A DNA stretch of 64,000 nucleotides from Hoskinsella mucinilytica (GCF_045223415.1 NZ_JBEQZJ010000016.1:13351-77350), one strand, 5' to 3'; positions 55,386 to 64,000 are shown, numbered from the stretch's first letter. A program made the numbers and translations. Notes: generated from the letters alone by a model not told the origin.

Positions 55386-55419
55386 AGAAAGCGTGGGTTT
55401 ATTTCAACCCACGTTTTTA
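55386..55419 (+). terminator. Rho-independent terminator
   Basis: GCGTGGGTT and AACCCACG arms around a 6-nt loop with five T residues. The stretch 55420-55650 after it shows no gene. Confidence 0.88.
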
Positions 55420-55655
55420 CATAGATTTTTTCATCACACAGTTATGATAGATCATAACTGATAAAAGATGGAAACTATAAATGAAAAGTGATGTTTTCAT
55501 GATTTATTCTTATACCATGAAAGACTTGAAGAATATAATTGTTCCAATCATAAAGAAATATAAAGCAGGAAATGCTTAGTATTCCTTTACATTATCCCAG
55601 GAGATACATCTTATAGAAATCCTTCGAAACAAGAATGTACATGTATCATATAAGG

Positions 55656-56352
55656 TTACAATAATTCTTTCACTTTTCTTGCCAAGTGTAATGGGATATT
55701 CGTAAATTCTCCGTTCTTTCTGTATCTACGCTTTGAGAAGTGCAAAGCATACTTAGGTTGATTGTTTAAAATATACTTTTTGAAAAATGGTGCGGATTTG
55801 TCTTCTCCAGCTTTTGCTGTTTGAATTGATCCAACTTATCGAAAGCTGATCATGGGTGTTGTGTTTTTGATACATTATAAACACGTTATAACATTTCCGC
55901 AGAAACAAGCCACTCAATTGCTTCTCCAAAATCACGTGCTCTGGCACCTTCACGAACTACACCGTATACAAACTTCTCATTTGATTTTGAGAGTTGTGAA
56001 ACAATAATGCGAAATACCATAAGAATACGTCCGCTATTCACTTTGCCATGATGCTTGGAGAAATCATTCTCATATACTTCGATAAGCTCTTTTTGTATCT
56101 GATTTATTTTGATTGGATCCTTATATTTTATCCAAGAAGATACACATTCTTGCATACCGCCGATAATGAGGTAGTTGTTATAGACTTCGAATAAACGATT
56201 ATGGAAGATTTCCTCAATAGGTTGTTCCTTTTGAATGCTCTTATAGTAAGCATAAAGCGAAGAATCATTCGCTTCAAGAAACTCATCGAAAGTAAGCGGA
56301 TATATGTTTAGTAGATTTATTATTCCACCGGGTATGATTTCGGCTTTGCTAG
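55656..56352 (-). pseudogene. Truncated AAA_14/DUF4143 ATPase remnant
   Basis: The minus-strand translation begins without a Walker A (GGIINLLNIYPLTFDEFLEA), continues through an intact 89-residue piece (IQKELIEVYENDFSKHH, VYGVVREGARARDFGEAIEW) to a stop at about 55886. After that the family's last part reappears in another frame (NQPKYALHFSKRRYRKNGEF, IPLHLARKVKELL, stop 55656-55658). So the 5' third is lost and the middle is deleted. It is a different subfamily from the remnant at 54208. Confidence 0.8.
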
Positions 56353-56444
56353 AAGCGTACCCAATACATGGAAAACAGAATCATAAATCAAACAGAAAAA
56401 TGGGAAAGGCACAGCCTTTTCTTCTCTTTCTTTTTTGGAAATGA

Positions 56445-56450
56445 TATAAT
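56445..56450 (+). promoter_or_regulatory. Extended -10 promoter of the transglutaminase operon
   Basis: TGATATAAT contains TG-N-TATAAT (TATAAT 56445-56450). No clear -35 box is visible. It lies just before the ribosome site of the lipoprotein gene. Confidence 0.5.
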
Positions 56451-56472
56451 GAAACCAGTGAGGAGTGTTCAC

Positions 56473-57396
56473 ATGAAAAGAAAACGTTGGCTGTATCTAC
56501 TGTTTTCTTGTTTGATGCTATTATATGGCTGTGAGGATTCAGGTGGTAACAATGATGACACACAGTATCCTACTGCTTATGAGGATAGTCCATCTAAGAC
56601 GATCGATGAACTACTCCTAGCGCAAAGCCCTGAAATTGATGTGGCAGAGGATCAAGATAGCATCGTACATATCGATTACAGTAATATCAATTTAGGATAT
56701 ATCAGAATCAAGCGTCTGTTGAAAGATAATCGAAGGATGAAAGTACTGATTGCGAAAGCTGATCAAGAAGATCCATATTATGATTTGGATAAAGTAGGGG
56801 AATATGAAACTTTCCCATTACCATTTGGAGATGGAGAATATCAAATCACAGTAAGACTACAAAATCCTGAAACAAAAGGATATGCACTTGTTTATTCTGG
56901 TAAATTTAATGTAACCTTGGTAAATGAGCAATCTCCTTTTCTGTATCCCAACCAGGTGGTAAACTATGATGCAACTACCCAAACCATACAAAAGGCATTT
57001 GAACTTGTTTCAAATGATACCAATGATTTACAGCGAGTGAAAACATTATATGATTATGTAGTGAATCATATTACTTATGATTATGATAAATCAAAGGCAA
57101 CGAAAAATACTTATGTTTTACCGAATGTAGATGAAACATTAGATAGTAATAAGGGAATCTGTTTCGATTATGCGGCTGTGATGGCAGCAATGTGTCGATC
57201 TCAACATATTCCATGTAAGGTGATCGTAGGTGATACGAAGGAATATCATGCATGGGTAGAGGTTTGGTTAGATGGTATGGGATGGATCAATCCACAAATC
57301 TTATTCGAAGGAAAATCATGGACTAGATTAGACCCAACCTATGCATCTACAAAGGCAAAATATGATGGTGAATATATTACCAAAGGAATCTATTAA
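56473..57396 (+). CDS. Transglutaminase-like lipoprotein
   Basis: 307 residues from ATG 56473 after GAGGAG. Lipobox LLYGC with Cys20. The C-terminal domain (about 185-285) has the transglutaminase/cysteine-protease-like triad: C230 in SNKGICFDYAAVMAAMCR, H259 in EYHAWVEVW, D277 in RLDPTY. It may act on cell-wall or surface proteins outside the membrane. It is followed 12 bp later by the second pilus-like operon, so it may work on or with that system (inference). Confidence 0.85.
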   Translation: MKRKRWLYLLFSCLMLLYGCEDSGGNNDDTQYPTAYEDSPSKTIDELLLAQSPEIDVAEDQDSIVHIDYSNINLGYIRIKRLLKDNRRMKVLIAKADQEDPYYDLDKVGEYETFPLPFGDGEYQITVRLQNPETKGYALVYSGKFNVTLVNEQSPFLYPNQVVNYDATTQTIQKAFELVSNDTNDLQRVKTLYDYVVNHITYDYDKSKATKNTYVLPNVDETLDSNKGICFDYAAVMAAMCRSQHIPCKVIVGDTKEYHAWVEVWLDGMGWINPQILFEGKSWTRLDPTYASTKAKYDGEYITKGIY

Positions 57397-57408
57397 GGAG
57401 GAATAACC

Positions 57409-58431
57409 ATGAGAGCGGAATGGAACGATGAACAGATGTATGAATTCTGTACGAGCATGGCAATGGTGTTAGAAGGTGGTTTATCACCACAAGAGTGCTT
57501 AGAAGTTATTTTAAGCGGTGATATTCAAACGGAAATCAAGAAAGATCTAGAAGTCTTATTGTCAGATATCAAAGAATTGGGAAGTCTTTATGCAAGTGTA
57601 AAGGATCAGGCGTTTTTCGATCCTTATGCAAAAAAGATGATAGAAATCGGAGAAATCAGCGGTAATTTAGATCAGGTAATGAAAGAGCTGGCATTGTATT
57701 ATGAGCGAAGTGAGGATTTGAAAAGAAATTTAAAGGATGCTTTGGTATATCCGCTTATCTTATTAATGATGATGTGGTGTATCGTTGCATTGATCATATG
57801 GAAAGTGTTACCGATATTTGAAAAGGTATTGCATAATATGGGTGCTATTTTGACAACAGGATCTCATACGATGATGCAATTCGGGCGTATCTTTGCGATG
57901 GTATCGTTTGTATTATTGACAATAATTTTAGTAATTGCCTTTTATATTTATATAACCAGAAGAAGTTCACAAAATAAAATACTATCTCATTTCTTTTTGA
58001 CAAAACGATTATATAAAAATATTGCGATGGCGAAGATGACCTATGCGTTTTCTTTGTTTGTATCCAGTGGATACGATGCAGATGAGGCAATGCAGTATTT
58101 ACCTGATCTTGTGGATCATCCTGATATGAAAGAGCGATTGAATCATTGCTTGACTGATATCAAGCAAGGGGATAGTTTTCTGGATGCGATGCAGAAAGAA
58201 AAACTCTATGAAGGTGTGTATGCAAACATGATCTTTACAGGATTTCATAGTGGTAAGAGTGAAGAAGTTTTGAAAAAGGTTAGTGCTTTGTATGAGCGTG
58301 ATGTTGATAATGGAATCTCTACTTTCCTTAATACGATAGAACCTGGAATCGTCATTTTATTATCCGTGATCGTTGGGGTCATTCTGCTTTCTGTGATGCT
58401 GCCGCTGATGAGCATCATGACAAGTGTATAA
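57409..58431 (+). CDS. GspF/PilC-type membrane platform protein (second locus)
   Basis: 340 residues, shorter than PilC of the main locus and diverged from it. Two T2SSF repeats (FCTSMAMVLEGGLSPQECLEVI and TYAFSLFVSSGYDADEAMQYL) with membrane segments at about 118-138, 160-182 and 310-335. Likely platform for a second, simpler pseudopilus or secretion system. AAGGAGG site. Confidence 0.88.
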   Translation: MRAEWNDEQMYEFCTSMAMVLEGGLSPQECLEVILSGDIQTEIKKDLEVLLSDIKELGSLYASVKDQAFFDPYAKKMIEIGEISGNLDQVMKELALYYERSEDLKRNLKDALVYPLILLMMMWCIVALIIWKVLPIFEKVLHNMGAILTTGSHTMMQFGRIFAMVSFVLLTIILVIAFYIYITRRSSQNKILSHFFLTKRLYKNIAMAKMTYAFSLFVSSGYDADEAMQYLPDLVDHPDMKERLNHCLTDIKQGDSFLDAMQKEKLYEGVYANMIFTGFHSGKSEEVLKKVSALYERDVDNGISTFLNTIEPGIVILLSVIVGVILLSVMLPLMSIMTSV

Positions 58432-58432
58432 A

Positions 58433-58744
58433 ATGAAGCATAAATTTTTGATCCTGTTTCAAATTGGTGTGTTTATCGGTATGATCTTATTGTTTGTTTA
58501 TGGTTTTCAAACAGCTGATACACAATTGGAAGAAGAGGATCTTGATAGGGTAAAACAGGCGATCCAGCAAGCGGCACTGGAATGCTATAGCATAGAAGGG
58601 TTTTATCCTGAAGATATTGCGTATTTGAAGGAACATTATGGATTATATTTACAAGAAGATCTATATTCCATTCGATATAGCTATGTAGGTAGTAATATCA
58701 TGCCGGATACCAATGTCTATTGGAAGGAAGGGGAGTTACAATGA
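58433..58744 (+). CDS. Small pseudopilin-like membrane protein
   Basis: 103 residues from ATG 58433. One N-terminal membrane helix (about 5-25) without a prepilin motif, followed by a short domain (DRVKQAIQQAALECYSIEGFYPEDIAYLKEHYGLYL) resembling GspG-like pilin globular parts. It overlaps nothing of the platform gene and ends inside the start of the next gene (ATGA). Confidence 0.65.
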   Translation: MKHKFLILFQIGVFIGMILLFVYGFQTADTQLEEEDLDRVKQAIQQAALECYSIEGFYPEDIAYLKEHYGLYLQEDLYSIRYSYVGSNIMPDTNVYWKEGELQ

Positions 58745-59190
58745 AGCGTCATACGATTGATGTGTTATTCTCCTTATCTTTGTTTATGGTATTTGTGATC
58801 TGCAGCTTTTTGTTGTTGCTGTTTCAAATCAATGGATATCATCATATCAGTGAGGATCAGGATCATTTAACTACAACAGCGTCTTATTTACAAACAACGA
58901 TTCGCCGATTTGATGCTGAAGATGCCATTACGATAAAGCAAATTGATGGAACTATGTGTCTTTGTTTGTATCAAGATGAAGAAGCAATGTATCTTTATGT
59001 ACAAGATGGAATGTTAAAGGAATTATACCAGAAGAAGGCTATGGATATCGATCTTGATTTTGGTGATGATCGTTTTGCTTTAAGGAATTGGGAAATAAAG
59101 CAAGAAGGGAATCGATTATCCATTAAACTGAATGATGAAACCGATGCTCTTACCTTCACCATTGCTTGTAAAGGTGGTGTTTTGGTATGA
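58741..59190 (+). CDS. DUF4860-like membrane protein
   Basis: 149 residues from ATG 58741, coupled to the previous stop. One N-terminal membrane helix (about 8-32), then a beta-rich domain (QIDGTMCLCLYQDEEAMYLYVQDG). Size, context and pattern agree with DUF4860 proteins of Clostridia pilus-like clusters. Function unknown. Confidence 0.7.
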   Translation: MKRHTIDVLFSLSLFMVFVICSFLLLLFQINGYHHISEDQDHLTTTASYLQTTIRRFDAEDAITIKQIDGTMCLCLYQDEEAMYLYVQDGMLKELYQKKAMDIDLDFGDDRFALRNWEIKQEGNRLSIKLNDETDALTFTIACKGGVLV

Positions 59191-59558
59191 GACAACATTC
59201 AGGGAAATCATTATCATTTCTTATGGAATTATTACTCGTAATCTTCTTTTTCATGATTGCGGCAAGTATATGTGTATTGGTCATGAGCAATACCAAGGCG
59301 AAAAATCAATTTGCGAAGGATGTTAGAGAAACTTTGTTTTATGGGCAAGATTTGATTGCAACAGAAAGTACTTATTTAACAAAAGATCATTTCTATGTAA
59401 ATGAAGATGGAATAGCACAGGATACGCAAGCAAAATATGAAGTTTTTATTCAAGTGATCGAACAAGGAAGCGTAGGAGAACATTGTCAGATGTTGATTCA
59501 AACAAATGGTAGACAATTGGTGACATTAGACTTTTATCGTCAGGGGGAGACATCATGA
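59187..59558 (+). CDS. Small pseudopilin-like protein
   Basis: 123 residues. N-terminal SGKSLSFLMELLLVIFFFMIAAS has the FxxxE spacing of prepilins but no glycine at the cleavage position, so processing is doubtful. Coupled by overlap to both neighbours. Confidence 0.65.
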   Translation: MRQHSGKSLSFLMELLLVIFFFMIAASICVLVMSNTKAKNQFAKDVRETLFYGQDLIATESTYLTKDHFYVNEDGIAQDTQAKYEVFIQVIEQGSVGEHCQMLIQTNGRQLVTLDFYRQGETS

Positions 59559-59947
59559 AGAAGAAGAGAAATACGATCAGAGTAGGAATTGGTACTAGCT
59601 CCATCATGATGATCTTTGTGGTATTGTGTATGATGATCTTATCCATGTTATCTTATAGTAAGGCCTTACAAAAAGAGCATATCGCACTTAGAGGGCAAAA
59701 GGTACAACAACAATATACTACAGCTGATGCTACCATGCAGTTTGTGATCCATGAGTTATCTGATATCACATTAAATCAGAAAGATCGATTACTTTTAAAG
59801 GACCATGACATTCAATATCAATATCGTGATGAAAAGTTAATCTTAACTTTGGTCGTGGATGAGCACCAACAATTATATGTGGTGTTGGTAAAGCAAGATG
59901 ATAAAATGAAAATCGAAACTTATGAAATAAAAGAAAAAGGAGTGTGA
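59555..59947 (+). CDS. Small membrane protein of the second pilus-like locus
   Basis: 130 residues, one N-terminal helix (about 14-34) and a beta-rich domain (LLLKDHDIQYQYRDEKLILTLVVDEHQ). No known family. Overlaps the previous gene by 4 bp; the next gene begins 5 bp after its stop. Confidence 0.6.
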   Translation: MKKKRNTIRVGIGTSSIMMIFVVLCMMILSMLSYSKALQKEHIALRGQKVQQQYTTADATMQFVIHELSDITLNQKDRLLLKDHDIQYQYRDEKLILTLVVDEHQQLYVVLVKQDDKMKIETYEIKEKGV

Positions 59948-59952
59948 TCATA

Positions 59953-61026
59953 ATGGTAGTTATACAGGAAATTCTGCAAGAAGCATTGGATAAAAATGCA
60001 AGTGATATCTTTTTGATTGCTGGACACAGTTATGCATTTAAGATCAATGGTAATATTGAAAACATGAGTGAGGAAAAATTGATGCCGGAGGATACCGCTA
60101 CATTGATTCAGGATATTTATCGATATGCTCCGCAAAATCAATATGAGGATTTTCTCGCAAAAAAAGATGATGATTTTTCTTTTTCTATTCCGGGTTTGGG
60201 AAGATTTCGTGTGAATGTATATATGCAACGAAATTCTCAGGCTGCTGTATTAAGAGTCGTCCGCTTTGAATTACCAGATCCTTCCTTGATGGGGATACCG
60301 GATACCATTATGAATCTATGGCAGACAAAAAAGGGGATGATTCTAGTGAGTGGTCCGGCTGGTTGTGGAAAATCTACGACTTTGGCCTGTTTGATTGATA
60401 AAATTAATCGAAATCGCAATGTGCATATCATTACCATAGAGGATCCGATTGAATATTTGCATTCTCATAAACAAAGTATTGTTTCTCAAAGAGAGGTTTA
60501 TCATGATACCAAAGATTATCCGAATGCTCTTCGATCTGCGTTACGTGAAGCACCTGAGGTCATTTTAGTTGGCGAAATGAGGGATCTTGATACGATGGAA
60601 ACAGCAGTAACGGCGGCTGAGACAGGACATTTGATTTTATCAACCTTGCATACGATCGGTGCTGCCAATACCGTAGATCGTATGATCGATGTATTTCCCA
60701 GTGCGCAACAGCAACAGATTCGTATTCAATTATCTATGACACTTCAAGCAGTAATCAGTGAACAATTGCTTCCAGCTGTGGATGGTACTATGGTGCCCGC
60801 ATTTGAAATTATGATCGTGAATCCGGCTATTCGTACCCAAATCAGGGATGGAAAGATCCATCAATTAGAAAATTCAATCATTGCTGGTAAGGATATAGGA
60901 ATGGTGACGATGGATGATAGTTTGGTACAGTTAGTAAAAAAAGGAAAGATCACAACAGAAACCGCCTTATTGTATGCCTCTAATCAAGAGCGTATCAGAA
61001 AAAGATTAAAAGAGCTGTCTTGCTGA
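59953..61026 (+). CDS. PilT-type ATPase (second locus)
   Basis: 357 residues from ATG 59953, ten bases after AAGGAG. Walker A is GPAGCGKSTTL near residue 133; IITIEDPIEYLH, LREAPEVILVGEMRDLDT and the C-terminal MIVNPAIRTQIRDGKIHQLE follow. It is PilT-like throughout and lacks the tetracysteine module of PilB. No extension ATPase lies in this locus, so either this motor powers both directions or PilB of the main locus is shared. Confidence 0.93.
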   Translation: MVVIQEILQEALDKNASDIFLIAGHSYAFKINGNIENMSEEKLMPEDTATLIQDIYRYAPQNQYEDFLAKKDDDFSFSIPGLGRFRVNVYMQRNSQAAVLRVVRFELPDPSLMGIPDTIMNLWQTKKGMILVSGPAGCGKSTTLACLIDKINRNRNVHIITIEDPIEYLHSHKQSIVSQREVYHDTKDYPNALRSALREAPEVILVGEMRDLDTMETAVTAAETGHLILSTLHTIGAANTVDRMIDVFPSAQQQQIRIQLSMTLQAVISEQLLPAVDGTMVPAFEIMIVNPAIRTQIRDGKIHQLENSIIAGKDIGMVTMDDSLVQLVKKGKITTETALLYASNQERIRKRLKELSC

Positions 61027-61028
61027 TT

Positions 61029-61058
61029 TTGACAGAAAAGTTTGATTGTATAGATACT
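61029..61058 (+). promoter_or_regulatory. Promoter of the oleate hydratase gene
   Basis: A perfect TTGACA (61029-61034) and GATACT (61053-61058) with 18-bp spacing; the -35 box begins 2 bp after the upstream stop codon. Confidence 0.55.
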
Positions 61059-61112
61059 GTAAGGTAAAAAAAAGATATACTGAAGATACTCCATATAAGA
61101 GAGGATGATCAT

Positions 61113-62825
61113 ATGAAAAGAGAACATAAACATGCCATTGCGGCTTTGACCGGTTTGATCGTTGGAGCAGCGACAGGAGTCGGTATCGCAAAGCGTTATC
61201 AGAAAAGAAAATTAGAAAAAGAGCTTACAACAGTGGCATCTGGAAGAAAAGGGGAACGTCAGGCATATTTGATTGGTGGAGGATTAGGCAGTCTAAGTGC
61301 TGCTGCATATCTGATACAAGATGCGGGGTTTGCAGGAGAAAATATTCATATCATAGAAGGATTGGATATTCTTGGCGGTAGTAATGATGGTGCTGGTAAT
61401 CCCATTTCCGGGTTTGTTTGTCGTGGTGGAAGGATGCTGAATGAAGAAACCTATGAAAATTTTTGGGATTTGTTTTCAACGATTCCTTCTTTAGAGTGGT
61501 CAGGGAAAAGTGTAACTGAGGAAATCTTAAATTTTGATCATTTGCATCCAACCCACGCACAAGCACGTTTGGTAGATAAGCATGGTGTGATACAAGATGT
61601 CAAAAGTATGCAGTTTCATAATATGGATCGAATGTTAATGAGTAAATTGCTTTTGACGCCAGAAGAAAAACTGGATAATGTAACCATAGAGGAATGGTTT
61701 CAGGAAAGCCCACACTTTTTCACCACTAATTTTTGGTATATGTGGCAAACAACATTTGCATTTCAGAAATGGAGCAGCGTATTTGAGTTTCGTCGTTATA
61801 TGAATCGTATGATGTTGGAATTTTCACGTATCGAAACTCTAGAGGGAGTAACAAGAACGCCTTATAATCAATATGAGTCACTCATTTTACCACTAAAAAG
61901 TTATTTAGAAGGGTATGGTGTAGACTTTAGTATCAAAGCAATGGTGGAGGATATCGATTTTAAAGAGGATGCTGTGACTGTTGTGGATCTTCATATCAAT
62001 GAGAATGGAAAACAACGCATATTGCATTTAGAGGATGGAGATCTTTGTATGCTTTGTAATGGTTGTATGAGTGATTGTGCTACGTTAGGTGATTTTAAGC
62101 ATCCGGCTCCTTATCAACCTGAAAATCCGATGTCTGGGTCTTTGTGGAAGAAAATTGCGGATAAAAAACCGTCTTTAGGGAATCCGGTTCCCTTTTTCAG
62201 TAAACCAGAAGAGACCAATTGGGAAAGTTTTACTGTGACTTGTAGAGGAAATCGCTTGTTAAAGATGATTGAACAGTTTTCTGGCAATATACCGGGAAGT
62301 GGTGCCTTGATGACATTTAAGGATAGTAATTGGTTGATGAGCATTGTAGTTGCTGCACAACCTCATTTTAAGGCGCAAGATCAAAATACTACCATATTTT
62401 GGGGTTATGGATTGTATACGGATCAGGTCGGTAATTATATCAAAAAACCGATGCGTGAGTGTAGTGGAGAAGAAATTTTGTTAGAACTTCTGGGTCATTT
62501 ACATTTTGAAGAGTTCACAAAGGATATATTAGCCGATATTGTAAATGTGATTCCTTGTATGATGCCTTATGTAGATGCACAATTTCAGCCAAGAGCAATG
62601 TCTGATCGCCCACATGTTGTACCAAGTGATGCTACTAATTTTGCAATGATATCACAGTTTGTGGAAATACCAGAGGATATGGTGTTTACAGAGGAGTATT
62701 CAGTACGTGCAGCACGTATAGCTGTATATACTTTATTGGATATTAATAAGAAAGTTCGTCCTGTTAGTGCATATTGGAAAAATCCCAAGGTGTTGGCAAG
62801 AGCAGGGAAAACCATGTTTCGATAA
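61113..62825 (+). CDS. ohyA: Oleate hydratase (MCRA family) with N-terminal membrane segment
   Basis: 570 residues. FAD enzyme that adds water to cis-9 double bonds of unsaturated fatty acids, giving 10-hydroxy fatty acids and detoxifying oleate. Residues about 8-27 are hydrophobic (AIAALTGLIVGAATGVGIAK), an unusual anchor or signal. FAD site YLIGGGLGSLSAAAYLI; next VCRGGRMLNEETYENFWDLF, where typical enzymes have RGGREM with a catalytic Glu; here that position is Met. Other motifs (MWQTTFAFQKWSSVFEFRRYM, TRTPYNQYESLILPL) are well kept. The substitution puts it in a different subfamily; activity is likely but not assured. Confidence 0.9.
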   Translation: MKREHKHAIAALTGLIVGAATGVGIAKRYQKRKLEKELTTVASGRKGERQAYLIGGGLGSLSAAAYLIQDAGFAGENIHIIEGLDILGGSNDGAGNPISGFVCRGGRMLNEETYENFWDLFSTIPSLEWSGKSVTEEILNFDHLHPTHAQARLVDKHGVIQDVKSMQFHNMDRMLMSKLLLTPEEKLDNVTIEEWFQESPHFFTTNFWYMWQTTFAFQKWSSVFEFRRYMNRMMLEFSRIETLEGVTRTPYNQYESLILPLKSYLEGYGVDFSIKAMVEDIDFKEDAVTVVDLHINENGKQRILHLEDGDLCMLCNGCMSDCATLGDFKHPAPYQPENPMSGSLWKKIADKKPSLGNPVPFFSKPEETNWESFTVTCRGNRLLKMIEQFSGNIPGSGALMTFKDSNWLMSIVVAAQPHFKAQDQNTTIFWGYGLYTDQVGNYIKKPMRECSGEEILLELLGHLHFEEFTKDILADIVNVIPCMMPYVDAQFQPRAMSDRPHVVPSDATNFAMISQFVEIPEDMVFTEEYSVRAARIAVYTLLDINKKVRPVSAYWKNPKVLARAGKTMFR

Positions 62826-62830
62826 GGATA

Positions 62831-62866
62831 AGGCCATTCTCATTCTATTTGAGGGTGGCTTTTTAT
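62831..62866 (+). terminator. Terminator after oleate hydratase
   Basis: GGCCA-x-CTCA pairs with TGAG-x-TGGC, followed by five T residues. Confidence 0.7.
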
Positions 62867-62906
62867 GTTATACTTATTGATATAGGTTTATGATAAGGAG
62901 ATGGAT

Positions 62907-63473
62907 ATGATGTATTATGGAATTTATGAGTCTTTTTTAGGGAATATCACTCTGGTGGCGGATTCTGATAATTTAATGGGATTATGGATCGAGGGGCAGA
63001 AATATTTTTTACGTAATGTAAAGGGTGATTTGATAAGAAAAGAGGATTTATCGGTCTTGGTACAGACAAAAGCATGGCTTGATCGCTATTTTGCGAAAGA
63101 AAGACCTAATATCAAGGAGCTTCCTTTAGCGCCTCAAGGTAGTTTATTTCAACAAACAATATGGAACTTATTGTGTGAGATTCCTTATGGAACGTTGGTA
63201 ACGTATAAAGCGTTAGCACAAAAAGCCGCAATCATGTTAAATAAGACAACCATGTCTGCGCAAGCGGTAGGTGGTGCTGTTGGTCATAATCCGATATCTA
63301 TTATCATTCCATGTCATCGAGTGGTAGGAAGCAATGGATCTTTAACTGGATATGCAGGAGGTATGGATAAAAAAATCAGCTTATTAGAATTGGAAGAGGT
63401 TGATATGTCTAACTTGTTTATACCTAAAAATGATGTATATAATAAAAAGTCAAGAGGTATTTCATCAAAATAA
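62907..63473 (+). CDS. ogt: Methylated-DNA--protein-cysteine methyltransferase
   Basis: 188 residues from ATG 62907, six bases after AAGGAG. Takes methyl groups from O6-methylguanine onto its own cysteine. Active-site motif IPCHRVVGSNGSLTGYAGG, preceded by AVGGAVGHNPISII. The C-terminal 25 residues (LFIPKNDVYNKKSRGISSK) are a basic extension beyond the usual end. Confidence 0.95.
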   Translation: MMYYGIYESFLGNITLVADSDNLMGLWIEGQKYFLRNVKGDLIRKEDLSVLVQTKAWLDRYFAKERPNIKELPLAPQGSLFQQTIWNLLCEIPYGTLVTYKALAQKAAIMLNKTTMSAQAVGGAVGHNPISIIIPCHRVVGSNGSLTGYAGGMDKKISLLELEEVDMSNLFIPKNDVYNKKSRGISSK

Positions 63474-63518
63474 ACGGATGAAGACAATCTTGACTTTTTT
63501 TGAATGAAGAAAAAGAGT

Positions 63519-63809
63519 TTATTTGATTTCTATTTGAAAAGAATAGTCTCGTGAGGCTTGTGTTGCATGAACTTGATAGATGCCAGGTGTATGGATATCA
63601 ACACTAGAAAGGTTTAATTTCATTCGTTGATTGCTTATGACACCATCAAAATAATGGTTAGCATCTGTTGGTAGTTTCGTGTCTTTTTCGAATATAAAGA
63701 TTGTTTGTTTTGGTCTTAATGCTTTCCCTTCAGCACCGATTGCGATCATGAATGTTAATAGTGTGCAAATTAAAATAGTGCTGAGGGTTGTCAAACGATG
63801 TAGTTTCAT
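63519..63809 (-). CDS. Small secreted protein, possible Ig-like fold
   Basis: 96 residues. Signal peptide at 1-26 (LTTLSTILICTLLTFMIAIGAEG). The mature part is about 70 residues with beta-rich pattern (ISNQRMKLNLSSVDIHTPGIYQVHATQASRDYSFQIEIK), similar to DUF5011-like or Ig-like surface domains. AGAAGGAAAG precedes the ATG. Function unknown. Confidence 0.7.
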   Translation of the reverse strand: MKLHRLTTLSTILICTLLTFMIAIGAEGKALRPKQTIFIFEKDTKLPTDANHYFDGVISNQRMKLNLSSVDIHTPGIYQVHATQASRDYSFQIEIK

Positions 63810-63856
63810 ATAGCTTTCCTTCTTTCTTGTTCATGGCGAACCATTAAAATATAAAG

Positions 63857-63896
63857 AAAACTGGCAGTTGTCTTGTAAGACTAACTCGCCAGTTTG
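63857..63896 (-). terminator. Terminator after tRNA-Gly
   Basis: On the minus strand AACTGGC-x-AGTTAGT pairs with ACT-x-GCCAGTT and is followed by a T-rich tract, directly after the tRNA gene. Confidence 0.65.
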
Positions 63897-63909
63897 TTAT
63901 GCCAATAAC

Positions 63910-63983
63910 TGGAGCGGATGATGAGAATCGAACTCACGTAGTCAGCTTGGAAGGCTGAAGTTCTACCATTGAACTACATCCGC
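63910..63983 (-). tRNA. tRNA-Gly (anticodon TCC), CCA encoded
   Basis: On the minus strand the acceptor stem GCGGATG pairs with CATCCGC, followed by TCCA with the genomic CCA end. D arm: GTTCAATGGTAGAAC; anticodon loop CTTCCAA gives TCC; T arm: GTGAG-TTCGATT-CTCAT. 74 nt in all. Confidence 0.95.
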
Positions 63984-64000
63984 ACGTATTTCGTGATAAT

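Overview
This is an AT-rich, Gram-positive (Firmicutes) chromosome segment. Gene content and order point to an anaerobic, spore-forming or once spore-forming gut lineage; Erysipelotrichia-like is my best guess, not proven. Supporting points are forespore and mother-cell sigma factors (sigG, sigK), the sigG-ylmC-sepF-ylmH-divIVA-ileS synteny, T-box leaders on ileS and pheST, the SUF-type iron-sulfur operon with sufU, RNase J, oleate hydratase, and secreted glycan-targeting proteins. Layout: 1-6.7 kb holds the tail of an unknown gene and a surface pair, a 1653-residue M60-like metallopeptidase with a dockerin and a membrane-anchored protein with a cohesin-like domain. 6.8-15.1 kb holds a secreted NlpC/P60-like hydrolase, sigK, sigG and the division cluster ending in T-box-controlled ileS. 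15.2-17.2 kb holds an acyltransferase and an rRNA methyltransferase (ysgA type). 17.5-28.6 kb is a complete type IV pilus locus (pilin, PilD, PilC, PilM, PilN, PilO, PilX-like, two minor pilins, PilB, PilT); one minor pilin carries four carbohydrate-binding modules. 28.6-33.6 kb holds an aminotransferase and T-box-pheST. 33.7-43 kb holds a degenerate metallophosphoesterase, RNase J, deformylase, FtsW, RsmD, CoaD, HIT and two PpiC/PrsA-type foldases. 43.3-48.5 kb is sufCDSUB plus 5-formyl-THF cyclo-ligase. 48.5-50 kb is an accessory stretch: a compositionally odd small gene, a probable non-coding RNA with a strong terminator, and an array of about 66-bp units whose hairpin stems change while keeping their pairing. 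50-54 kb holds a HAD phosphatase and an XRE-YxlE-YxlF-YxlG-like ABC operon. 54.2-56.4 kb holds two decayed DUF4143 ATPases around an M15/peptidoglycan-binding protein. 56.4-61 kb holds a transglutaminase lipoprotein and a second, reduced pilus/T2SS-like operon. 61-64 kb holds oleate hydratase, Ogt, a small secreted protein and tRNA-Gly. How the parts connect: the secreted peptidase pair, the NlpC-like hydrolase and the glycan-binding pilus suggest a host- or mucus-facing lifestyle. A shared direct repeat TGTGAC-N5-TGTGAT, resembling WalR (YycF) sites, lies at the promoters of both the peptidase and the hydrolase and may tie them to cell-wall homeostasis. The strongest candidates for something undescribed are the covarying hairpin array at 49.7-50.0 kb and the minor pilin with four CBM5/12-like modules.
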